Of a stretch of 64,000 nucleotides of DNA, positions 1-9,303 are shown one piece after another. The notes under the pieces were generated by a model. That model did no database searches, had not been told where the DNA came from, and was given only the letters and a program-made list of their open reading frames with translations. The DNA lies in NCBI GenBank assembly GCA_946406115.1, contig OX291547.1, positions 6,639,001 to 6,703,000 on the forward strand, in the 5' to 3' direction. Numbering within the stretch: the first letter of the stretch is position 1; the number at the start of each line of letters is the position of its first letter. Position numbers and translations under genes: made by a program. This DNA comes from Apoda limacodes. Lineage: Eukaryota; Arthropoda; Insecta; Lepidoptera; Limacodidae.

Positions 1-1311
1 TTCAATTTGTGAATATTGTTTATACGTTTAGTAAACGCATCACGTAAACCGTATTTTAATTGATCAATTTATTTAATTTGCAGTATACCTTCTAAAATGT
101 TATTTGTCCTATGACACTGAATGTACGTTGAGCTAAAATCTTTTTTTTCCATATCGACAGTACATTCGGATATAAATTTCCAAGGCCTCCCGAATAGTAT
201 AAGATAGAAGAAGTGGTAAAACTACTGTTAGGCCCACAATTCTTTATTTAGTCTTTTATACCTACTCCAAAGACTTTGCTTTTCGCCATTTATGTATTTC
301 GCGTCCAATGATAGAAGCATCCTAGGTGTGTCCTCGGCATTCACACACATTTAATTGTAAGCTAACCTTATCTATGGTTAAAGACCCAGGACATTATGAT
401 TTCTTATGGGTTGAACAACGCCACGCAGACGAACTGTCCTTGTTATCTTTTTTTTTAGATGTCTGTGTTTTTTATGCAGCAGAATTGTTCCTTCGTGTAT
501 CTTGATATAATTAAGATCCTCCGTTGTCGTTACTATATTCATTGCTACACAAAATACTGATATATTATTTATTAATATTAGAATGCTTCGACACACTTCA
601 ATTTGATTGCTGATTACATATTTTTAAATACAATAGAAATACGTGTACGATTTTTTTTGGTTAGAATTTTTAGCTTCAATATATACCCTAAATTCAAAAG
701 CATTGCACTACATGACCTGGGGTTGCCACGTGTCCAAATTCAAGTTCCTGTGGTACCCCAAGGGTTGTCCTCCAGGGGTGCCTTGGGTCCGGAATGATTT
801 TTTTCATAGTATATAAACCCCTCGAGTTTTGTTGGAGTTGTTATTGTCTGTGCCTCTTACTTGAAAAAAAAAGCTTAGGCTGTAAATCTACTACGTTGCC
901 CCAGCGTAGGTTTTCGAACGTTGTAAAGATGGTGGCCACTCAAAAGGCCTCTTCTGACTTAGCTTAACAACAGCGAAGATTAGTCGATCCATACTGTCGT
1001 AAGTGTGCCAGTTTCAATATCGGTCTGGTAGATTATTCTCAACTCAGAATGTGTACATTCATACTATCACTGGTATAAGTTCCGGTCGAATCTCACTTAA
1101 GTATCGAGAATATTCTACCAGACTAAGATAACCGAGAACGAGCTGTAATCGGCAATGTCGTGTGGATTGACCCTAAACGGTGGCCTTTGAGGCATAGAGG
1201 AATCTGTTATATCCTGATAACAACAACAACACATAGATACTTAGGATACTCTTATCCTGATCCAGAGATTCTTTCGAAATAGTTTTTATACAGGCGAAAC
1301 CGCGTTAAATA
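1..1311. other. AT-rich stretch, no gene recognised
   Basis: Open frames are short (72 codons or fewer) and resemble no family I know. No splice-bounded exon, RNA gene or transposon end could be supported here. Confidence 0.5.
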
Positions 1312-1465
1312 TTTACAAAAAATGATTTTTCTATAAGATTAACTATCGAGCTTCTTGTCGATTTCTTTGCGGTAGAAATGGAAAAATTAAAAATAGTATT
1401 TAATAACTTTGACGATTTAAAAGTGTTTGTATAATAAATCAAAATTGACTTTGCCTTGCAAGATT
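1312..1465 (+). repeat. LINE 3'-end fragment (LINE B family)
   Basis: The stretch matches in order the 3' untranslated end of the LINE at 12.5-13.65 kb: 'AACTATCGAG', then 'GCGGTAGAAAT', then 'AATAACTTTGACGATT', then 'AAAAGTG', an AATAAA-like region and a 'TTGACTTTG' tail. It is a severely 5'-truncated insertion with no coding part. Confidence 0.6.
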
Positions 1466-1799
1466 TGACTCGGTGTCAAATTTAGCTGAAATTTGGTATA
1501 TTTTCAAAACTTCTGTGATCGTACTGGCAATGCAGTATTATGTTACCCTGGTGCTGATCTTATTAAGTGGCCATAGGAACTCCTTAACCAAAACACCCTA
1601 TAATCGACTATTTCAGACTTTTACATCACCTGCCTGAAATTTTTGTTCGTTTTTAAGATTTTTAGATCGAGTGGTTTAAAAGTAAGAGGGAGGGAGGGAG
1701 AAACTTTTTAACTTTGGTAGTCAATAATTTGTAAAATGTAAATTTTAGAGAAAAAGTTTCTTAGGAACCTTAAATGCATTTTTAAGACTTATTCAATGA

Positions 1800-2030
1800 T
1801 ACCTAATGATGACACATGACGGGGTGCGCGAAAAAAAAATTTTTTTTCATCCCTCTGTTCAATGTATGGATTTATGGGTAGCTTTTTTTTATTTCGTTCT
1901 ATATAAAGACACATCTGTAAATTTTATTACAATTTCCCTAAAGACAGTGATATACAAACGGACGGACATGACGAATTTATAATGGTGCTGTATTTATGTG
2001 TTTGCCATTTGTCTACGGAGCCCTAAAAAA
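1800..2030 (+). repeat. Degenerate 'CGGACGGACATGACG' repeat copy
   Basis: It ends with 'GTCTACGGAGCCCTAAAAA', preceded by a 'CGGACGGAC' run and 'TGACGAATTTATAA'. This parallels the 3' end of the better-preserved copy at 3.66-4.27 kb. The 5' half is too diverged to place. The rest of 1.47-2.72 kb shows nothing I recognise. Confidence 0.4.
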
Positions 2031-2719
2031 GATTCTTAAAGTTTAGAATAAGTTTGACCAAAAGAAAAACCTCAATGTCGGTCAAAGGTAAAAAGTAGAA
2101 AATGGCTTGTTACAAATATGTTTATATTAACATTTTCAATTCTTTTTAACTCTATAAAAGCTTGTTATTTTCTTAAAAAAAGTTTATATATTATTATTCG
2201 TAATAAACGAATTTAAAGTAGGAGTTTTATTGTTTTTACTGTGCCAGTTGCGTCTCATAAATATTAATTAATATCTTTCTGCGGCTATCAAACATGTTGA
2301 AGTAGTCAGTGATATGTTTTGTTAGTTTTTAATGGCAGATAATGGTCTGTGGCAATAATGCTTCTGCAATCACTTCCAGATCTGACTGTTCATCTATGTG
2401 CCACTCACATTTTCTCCTGGCTTATTTGACGCTGACGGTGAAATAGTATTTTATTCACCAAGGGGATAAAACAGTGTCTTAGGTCACGGGCGCCAAATTT
2501 AATCCCAAACGTTGTGAAGGTTTTTCAGAGTTAAGACTAAAACCCTGAGTACAACAAGGGATTCAAGTTCACCTAACAAGCAACACCTCTATCCCAAAGG
2601 AGAATTCACTTTTTGCGAAACAATAAAATTCAATACTACCAGAAAAAGTGCTTTTACCTACTGATAAAAACTCTACACCTTTTGTAATTTTACATTTGTG
2701 GAAATCGTCGTACGCTACA

Positions 2720-2905
2720 ATCAATCAATATCATTTATTCAATTAAGGCTACAATAATTGAGCACTTATGAATGTCACTACGCCATATGTTCGTAAGTCT
2801 ATAGGGCGGGACACCTTGAACTGAGAAGAACCGGTAAGAAATTCAGCAAGGGCATTTCTTTTCTCCCTTTCTCTTACAGCGTCCATTTAAAATGTTGGAA
2901 AATGC
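2720..2905 (-). repeat. LINE 3'-UTR fragment
   Basis: Contains 'GAGAAGAACCGGTAAGAAA', the reverse complement of the 'GTTTCTT..CGGTTCTTCTC' module typical of lepidopteran LINE 3' UTRs, and an AATAAA-like start on the minus strand. Short ORFs across 2.84-3.35 kb lie between two such fragments and are not credible genes. Confidence 0.45.
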
Positions 2906-3319
2906 CCTCCCTATCATAGAATGACACTTTCCATTACAAACATGAAATGCAAAAGCATAACATAAAAAGTATCTAATTGCAAAATATAAAAAAAGATAGT
3001 TTATGTATTTACCACTAATAATCAATGTCTTACAGTATTGATAAACAAAACAAAAAAGTAAAACTAAATACAAGGATACAAAGAAGCAGACCAGCCTCCA
3101 CAGGCGGCACCCGTTCACGATTATGACACATGAATCAGCCATCGCTTCGCTCAACCATGTTTTAGGGAACGTAACGACCTGACACACATGCCACCACCGC
3201 AGAGACACTTTGAGAGAGCATGACACACTCAAGCAACTCCAATAAAACTTCGATTGTACTAGTTACAGTGTGTGTAGTAAAGGAACAAAATATAAGAGGA
3301 GAAGATTGGAAGGTTCGTA

Positions 3320-3500
3320 ATGCTTTTCTACCGAGAAGAACCGGCAATAAACTCAGCAGTTAATCTTTTATACATCATATTGAAATACAATATAGCCTTA
3401 CACTAGGTAATAACATAATATACAATGTTTTAATTTAAAAAATATTTCAAATGCCCCAATACAAATACAAATCAATTAAGTTCTAATTTTCATTTCAATC
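3320..3500 (-). repeat. LINE 3'-UTR fragment, second copy
   Basis: A second copy of the module ('GAGAAGAACCGGCAATAAA') sits about 500 bp from the first in the same orientation. Both are only a few hundred bases long, so they are separate truncated insertions or one insertion split by about 400 bp of unrelated sequence. Confidence 0.45.
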
Positions 3501-3654
3501 AAGCATTTTTATCATTTATGTATTCATCAACTTTGTAATAGCTTTTTTTCATTAAACTATCTTTGACATATACTTTAAATTTATTTAAGCGTAAATTTAC
3601 CACATGTTCTGGAATTTATGCTACGCTTTCATGTAAGTACGTTTCCGTCTTAGT

Positions 3655-4268
3655 TAAAAATCGGCCAAGTGCGAGTCGGACTCCCACACGAAGGGTTCCG
3701 TACCATTATCTATAAAAATTAAATGTTTTTTTTAATTTTTATATTTGAGTTAATTGAATGAAAGGTAAATTGTGGTTTACAATTTATGACGTATTAAAAA
3801 AAACTACTTACTAGATCTTGTTCAAACCAATTTTCGGTGGAAGTTTCCATGGTAATGTACATCATATATTTTTTTTAGTTTTGTCATTCTCTTATTTTTT
3901 TACCACTTTGGAAGTGTCTTTTGCGCAAACTATTCAGTTTAGAAAAAAGTGATATTAGAAACCGCAGTATCATTTTTAAAGACCTATCCATAGAAACCCC
4001 ACACGTATGGTTTTGATGAAAAAACATTTATGAGTTTCAGTTCTAAGTATGGGGAACCCCCAAAATTTATTGTTTTTTTTTTCTTTTTTTGTGTGAAAAT
4101 CTTAATGCGGTTCACAGAATACTTCACTTACCAAGTTTCAACAGTATAGTTCTTAAAGTTTCGGAAAAAAGTGGCAGTGACATACGGGCGGACAGACAGA
4201 CAGACAGACTTGACGAATCCATAAGGGTTCCGTTTTTTACCATTTGGCTACGGAACCCTAAAAAGGAT
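3655..4268 (+). repeat. Interspersed 'GGCCAAGTGCGAGTCGGAC' element
   Basis: This looks like a complete copy of a repeat common in Lepidoptera. It starts with 'CGGCCAAGTGCGAGTCGGAC' and 'GAAGGGTTCCGTACC', and ends with a (GACA)n run and a 3' hairpin. The hairpin arms are AGGGTTCCG (4224-4232) and CGGAACCCT (4251-4259), followed by an A-rich end. No protein is encoded; the 78-codon frame across the end is incidental. Related pieces lie at 1.8, 28.4 and 50.1-50.8 kb. Confidence 0.7.
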
Positions 4269-4550
4269 ATTAAACTACACGGTATTCAGGGCCCTGTCAC
4301 AAGGGTGGACGTGGTCCCTTACTAGAGCCCAGCTTATTACACTAGCCGGTCGATATAACCCTAACTCAGTTGTCAAGTTACCGTCATAAGTGTTGCACGC
4401 CCGCTGTAATGGCATCTACGTTGTTGAAGTCAAAAAAAATGGTTGTAGTTTCTAGCATGACAATAAAAAAAAAGAAAAAGAGAAAGATCTAGGTGAAGGA
4501 ATACTTACAATTACGAGCAGAGTTTTCTAACGTGCAGATAATACAATACC
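4269..4550. other. Unrecognised spacer
   Basis: No frame or repeat here could be tied to a known family. It contains an A/G-rich tract near 4465-4490. Confidence 0.4.
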
Positions 4551-4554
4551 ATAT

Positions 4555-4690
4555 TCTTTATTGCACAATTTGAACAACACAAAAAAATAACAATAGAAAT
4601 AGCTCAACAAGGCGGCCTATCGCTTAAAAGCGATCTCTACCAGGCAACCTTTGGGTAGAGGAATATTGACAGGAAGAGGTAGGTGATACA
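4555..4690 (-). repeat. LINE 3'-UTR fragment (GCGATCTCTACC module)
   Basis: 'AGGCGGCCTATCGCTTAAAA' followed by 'GCGATCTCTACCAGGCAACC' is the reverse complement of a 3' untranslated module I recognise from lepidopteran non-LTR elements. It includes a small hairpin around CGCTTAAAAGCG. No coding sequence accompanies it. Confidence 0.5.
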
Positions 4691-4858
4691 TAAAACATCA
4701 TAAGCAAAATTATAAGGAAGAATAAAGAATATTACAATACTCATGAATACCTTTGTACTTACTATATAGATAAAAAACATATACATACTTAATATAAATA
4801 CTTAAACAAATACATAAAATAAATGGTTATATAATATGAATACATAAACATACATATA

Positions 4859-5400
4859 GTCCAGTCAAATTAGAAAGTAAAACAACTTTAATTGGTAGAG
4901 TTTTGAATTTTGGTGTACATGTTCATTAAGACCTCCCGTTGTGCATCGCCACCATCCTGGAAAAAAGGTACCCTTTTTCAGTTTTTACTTATATCTCGGC
5001 AATAATCATTAATACGATGAAATCGTGTAGACAAAAAATATTGACTCATTAAATTTCCTATAAAAAAGATAGATTATTTATGTATCTCTAATACTTTAGC
5101 TGTAATCCGACATTAAAAAGTTTTTTTTTTATATTTTTGCTATCGATTTACAGTTTTGTTTCTGTGTTCTTCTCAAATGTTCATATATATATTCCATCAA
5201 CTTATTCCATGACACTACCTAGAGATAGAAAACCGACAGAGATGATGAGAAATAGAGAGAGAGAGAGAGAGAAGGGGAGAGATAATTCAGGGGCAGATGT
5301 ATTATGCGACATGATGTGTATAGCAGGGCGGAGTCCGCTTGGTGAATAAGAATAGCCACTAGGCTAGACTAACCAACCATCAGCTGATCATCGTCGCGTT
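4859..5400 (+). repeat. Unclassified ~550-bp interspersed repeat, copy A
   Basis: Aligns end to end, in reverse complement, with 13688-14283. Shared blocks include 'TTGGTAGAGTTTTGAATTTT', 'AAAAAAGGTACCCTTTTT', 'TATATCTCGGCAA', 'TTTAGCTGTAATCCG', a (GA)n tract, 'GACATGATGTGTAT' and 'CATCAGCTGATCATCGTC'. No frame is conserved, so it is a noncoding mobile or duplicated unit of unknown class. I see no clear terminal inverted repeats. Confidence 0.65.
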
Positions 5401-5483
5401 AGATTCCGATAAAAACCACCTATCCTGAGTAGAACGTAGGCAAGGTTCTCGACAGACTGATAAACAAACTCAATTTTAGCATT

Positions 5484-5488
5484 ATGAC
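5484..5488. repeat. Left target-site duplication of the copia element
   Basis: ATGAC lies directly before the TG start of the LTR. The same 5 bases follow the terminal CA at 8806-8810. Five bases is the usual Ty1/copia duplication length. Confidence 0.85.
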
Positions 5489-5779
5489 TGTAGGAGGTTA
5501 AGGGCCAGAAATAAAAGAATAAAAAAATTTTAAAATTTGTCTTCTTTATATTTTATCTTTAAGCACTTGGAAGCGACTACACTTTACAACGTCGATAACT
5601 AGAATGAATGTCTGACAAGAAATGAACTAATGAAGAAAAATAAAACCAGAAGAGGGGATAGTGTGGCAGCATGCAAATTTGAAGTTTACCGCTTACAATC
5701 AATTTACATTATGATTTAATTTAGAAAAATCCAATCATAGATTAATGTTTTTGCATAATATAATATTTAAAATTCAACA
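5489..5779 (-). repeat. Copia 3' LTR (291 bp)
   Basis: On the minus strand it begins TGTTGAATTTTAAATATT and ends CTTAACCTCCTACA, giving TG..CA ends. The start abuts a GAGGGGGCG purine tract and the end abuts the TSD. Its first 36 bases recur at the other end of the element. It also holds a 14-nt string (TTACCGCTTACAAT on plus, 5686-5699) that reappears at the 5' LTR/pol junction. Confidence 0.8.
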
Positions 5780-5788
5780 CGCCCCCTC
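5780..5788 (-). promoter_or_regulatory. Polypurine tract of the copia element
   Basis: GAGGGGGCG on the minus strand lies immediately upstream of the 3' LTR. This is where plus-strand DNA synthesis is primed in LTR elements. Confidence 0.7.
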
Positions 5789-6016
5789 AAAAAAATTAAT
5801 CGATGTTCAATAATTTAAATAAAAACAACTAAACTAATTCTTCAAAAATAAATTAATTATTCTATATTCTATATTCCAAGTGCTTTCTGGGAAATATTTA
5901 CATTATGGTCCAACATTTGTTGCTAGGATTAGGGAAACCTAATCAGACCATTGAATTCAGCAAATTAACTTAAAAAAATTAACTAAACAAATTAAAATCA
6001 AATAAATTAGCATAAA

Positions 6017-6690
6017 TCATTCTAATCCTATTTTATTTCTCATAACTTGAAAATTAATTGCTGGAAGTGGCTTTGTCAAAACATCCGCCAGTTGTTGACT
6101 TGTGGGTATGTAATTTAATTTAATAATATTTTTCTCAACTTGTTCTCTAGAAAAGTGATACTTTATGTCTTTATGTTTCGACCTCTTATGGTTAGTGGGA
6201 TTACTAGCTATGCTTATACAACCATTATTATCCTCAAATATAGAAATAGGTTTAGACATTTTTAAATTTATGCTTTCTGCTAGAGACTTAAGCTATAAAG
6301 CTTCTTTTACAGCCTCATACAATGCCATGTATTCTGCTTCAGTAGATGAGGTTGCTACTGAAGTTTGTCTCTTTGTACACCAAGTTATATTGCACCTTTC
6401 AAAAAGCTTAAATAAGTAACCACTTGTACTTATTCTATCACTATTATCCTGACCACCCCAATCAGAATCTACATATCCACATAAAATATTATTACAAAAA
6501 ATATTTCTTAAATAAGTCAACTTAAGGTTAATAGTGCCCTTAAGATACCTTAGCACCCTTTTTAAACATTTCCATAATTCTTTGTTATTGTTGTTCATAT
6601 AGCTATACTCAATATATTTAAAGACGTACTTAAATCTGGACGTGTACATATCATTACATACATCAAACATCCTATAAGATTCCGACATGG
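6017..6690 (-). pseudogene. Copia RNase H region, broken
   Basis: Two minus-strand pieces (6293-6688 and 6017-6259) carry the copia RNase H signature: 'LCGYVDSDWGG', 'SVATSSTEAEYMAL', then 'FEDNNGCISIASNP', 'RSKHKDIKYHF' and 'LADVLTKPL'. A stop follows '..EAVKEAL' between the pieces, so the frame is interrupted. The D/E/D pattern of RNase H (DSD, EAEY, EDN) is still visible. It is the C-terminal end of pol. Confidence 0.8.
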
Positions 6691-7650
6691 CGCATCATAT
6701 TTATTTTCAGATTTTAATGTCTCATAATTTAATTTAGCTTTAGTATTAATTTTTTTAATATTTAATTTACTTACTGGCTTGCAGTCAAACATATTAAATT
6801 TATTTAAAATTGATTGAATGTATGAACTTTGGTCTAATGTAATTTTATCTGTGTATTTTGTAACTTTTATACCAAGATTTTTTTTTATATCTTTTAGGTG
6901 AAATCTCAAATTTCAAATTTTAAAATTATTCATTGTATGACATTACACGCTATAACCAAATCATCAACATAAAGTACTACATAACTATTTTTACTACCGT
7001 CTCCTTTATCTAAAATATATATACAACTGTCAACTGATGAATTTTGAAAACCTTTTTTTTAAGAGATTGTTCAAACACTTCAAACCAACATCTTGCAGCC
7101 TGTTTCAGCCCGTATAACGCTTTGTTTAGCTTACACACATGGTCATTTCTATTGAGAATACCTTCAGGAACTTTCATATAGATTTCTTCCTTTAGAATAC
7201 CATTTGAAAATGCAGTTTAAACGTCCATGTGATGAATTAATAAGTTATTCTGATTAGCAAATCTAATTAAAAATCGAAAACTAGCTATTCTAGCGACAGG
7301 TGCAAAAGTTTCGTTATAATCGACAAGATATTTTTGGCTGAAACCCCTGGCAACAAGACGTGCCTTGTATCGTAAAGGTTCTCCAAATTCATCATTTTTA
7401 ATAGAGAAAATCCACTTGCAATCTAATATATTCCTATTTTGTGGTCGTGGCACGAGGGTCCATGTATTCTTTAACTTATGAGAATTTAGTTCGTCTTTCA
7501 CTGCTTTCTCCCTCTGACACCTATCATCTAGTTTATTAATTTCATCAAATGATGTAGGTATTTTACTAGTAATACATTGAGCACTATACATGATATAATC
7601 AAATTCATCCAAATCATCATCATTTTCCTTATACGATACCGGTGGTTGAC
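6595..7650 (-). pseudogene. Copia reverse transcriptase region, broken
   Basis: In order on the minus strand: 'CKWIFSIKNDEFGEPLRYKA' and 'LVARGFSQ..DYNETFAPVAR' (inside 7217-7945), then the LYVDDLVIAC catalytic box near 6960-6990, then 'YIQSILNKFNMFDCKPVS' and 'MICTRPDLS' (6595-6909). The parts lie in different frames with at least one stop near 7216, so no RT can be made from this copy. Confidence 0.8.
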
Positions 7651-7910
7651 CTTTTAACCTATCACTTCTCCTAGGTATAAACGATTCATCAGGTGTGTTC
7701 CCATCACTCAAAGGTAAATTTTCGAAATTCGTATCAGGTTCAGAAGGTACGATCACATCTAGCTTACGAATGTTACAGGGACTGCCTTGCTCATCAGGTT
7801 CTGAATTATCTGATTTAGATATGTTAGAATTTTGAGATTTCGTAGACACTGATTTCGTCACTATGTCACTATCAGTTTTGTCTTGGGAATATTCAACATT
7901 ACTACTCCCT

Positions 7911-8483
7911 TCAGGACTCAGTGTAGGCCTGGATTTGAGGTTCATGCCACATTTCGTATGGTGTTTTAAACTGTTTCAAGGCTCTAGTTGGAGTAATATT
8001 TATCAAGTGAACAGCGGTCACAACTGCCTCACCCCAAAAATATTTATCCAACTTTGCACTATTTAACATGGCACGAGCTTTCTCAGTTATCGTTCTAACC
8101 ATACGTTCTGCTACACCATTTAACTGTGGCCTCCTAGGTACCGTTAAGTGATAAGTGATTCCTTTCTCTTTACAAAAATCTTTCATTTCAGTAGATAAAT
8201 ACTCTCCATCGTTATCACAATACAAATTTACTAGTTTTGAATTAAATTTAGATTCACTTTTTGCGACAAAATCTTTAAATGTTGAGAACACATCTGACTT
8301 ATATGCAAGTAGATACACAACACAATAATGTGTAAATTGATCGACATATAGAACAAAATAATGTTGGTTGTCAATTTTTGTAGGAGTGATAGGGCCACAT
8401 ACATCCGAGTGTACAATATATAAGGGTCGTTTAATATGACTTTTGTCTTTCTCTTTGTTAAAAGGGAGTCGTCTGTTTCCCAT
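7911..8483 (-). pseudogene. Copia integrase core, open fragment
   Basis: A 190-codon open stretch carries the rve integrase core with its three acidic residues: 'IVHSDVCGPI', 'LYCDNDGEYLS' and 'PQLNGVAERMVRT'. These are followed by the copia-typical 'FWGEAVVTAVHLIN..TPYEMWH'. It overlaps the next frame at 7911-7945, which indicates a frameshift between integrase and the linker to RT. Confidence 0.85.
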
Positions 8484-8769
8484 TTATGCAAGCTTCACAT
8501 AAATTTTCATCTGGAACTACTAATTCAATAAGTTGAATATCATCAACCATTTTGTTGCCTTTTAACTCTAGAAATTTATTTTTACTAATATGACCTAAGC
8601 GCTGATGCCACAGTTCATAGCTAACTTTGTTTTTGCATATTTGGGAAACAGAACAACCTATTTTAGCAAGTACATTAAAATCTATAGCAATTAAATTTTG
8701 TGCACACTTACCTCTCATTATTAGTTTACCGTCCTTTACAATTTGAGTGCCTTGTTGATTACCGCTTAC
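8458..8769 (-). pseudogene. Copia GAG-pre-integrase zinc-binding region
   Basis: Carries 'YELWHQRLGHISKNK' and 'CEACINGKQTTPF', the H-x-H / C-x2-C zinc finger that precedes copia integrase. The open frame continues upstream to the junction with the LTR stub near 8770 ('QQGTQIVKDGKLIMRGK'), so the deletion that removed gag and protease ends inside this region. It overlaps the integrase frame by 26 nt, a frameshift. Confidence 0.8.
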
Positions 8770-8805
8770 AATGTTTTTGCATAATATAATATTTAAAATT
8801 CAACA
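8770..8805 (-). repeat. Copia 5' LTR stub fused to pol
   Basis: 36 bp are identical to the start of the 3' LTR (5744-5779). The next bases (8759-8772 on plus, TTACCGCTTACAAT) match LTR positions 5686-5699, skipping about 45 bp of LTR, and then pol coding sequence starts. The stub is followed by the right-hand TSD ATGAC at 8806-8810. Confidence 0.8.
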
Positions 8806-8810
8806 ATGAC

Positions 8811-9269
8811 TGCTACTAACTACGCTGTTAATGACAACCATAGGCTGGTACCATACTCAACATAGCGTTTCTACAAAACATTAGTCTAAGTTAGCGCCCC
8901 ATAGAAGTACTGAATGAACTTTGCTTTTACAATATCTTGATATTATGACCCTTGGGCCCCAGGCCTACAAAGATACTGCGACAGACTAATAAACGGGGAC
9001 AATTTCAAAAAAGCTCTTAAAATAATCAGCTTATTTAGATCTCATTCCTGCTCTCATTAGATCTCAAATATTGATGTGGTCAGCGAATCTGTCACCCAAC
9101 AGTCACTCGCCAGCTACAAGTGCATAAAATAAAAACCAGTTAAGAGCGATCACAGTGTATGTGGAACAGCTTATAAATGTAACAGCTTAATAACTGTTGT
9201 GTTAGTATTTATTGAAAGCTGTCGCCACGTCGAAAAATGGCGCTCCTATAGGTACAAATGTGCTCCGTG

Positions 9270-9271
<2 letters not shown>
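8811..9271. other. Unrecognised spacer
   Basis: No gene, repeat or transposon end recognised between the copia TSD and the poly(A) tail of LINE A. Confidence 0.4.

Positions 9272-9303
<32 letters not shown>

Larger units (their letters stand above)
5489..8805 (-). mobile_element. Ty1/copia LTR retrotransposon, internally deleted
   Basis: A 3.3-kb copia element read on the minus strand. It has a 3' LTR at 5489-5779, a purine tract at 5780-5788, pol in copia order (pre-integrase, integrase, RT, RNase H) and a 36-bp stub of the 5' LTR at 8770-8805. The TSD ATGAC on both sides shows that these really are the outer ends. Gag, the protease, the primer-binding site and most of the 5' LTR are missing, so the copy is not autonomous, and pol also carries frameshifts and stops. 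Confidence 0.85.

Noticed and set aside
2843..3347. 129- and 61-codon minus ORFs
   Set aside because: They run through LINE 3'-UTR fragments and adjacent AT-rich sequence with no similarity to a protein family.
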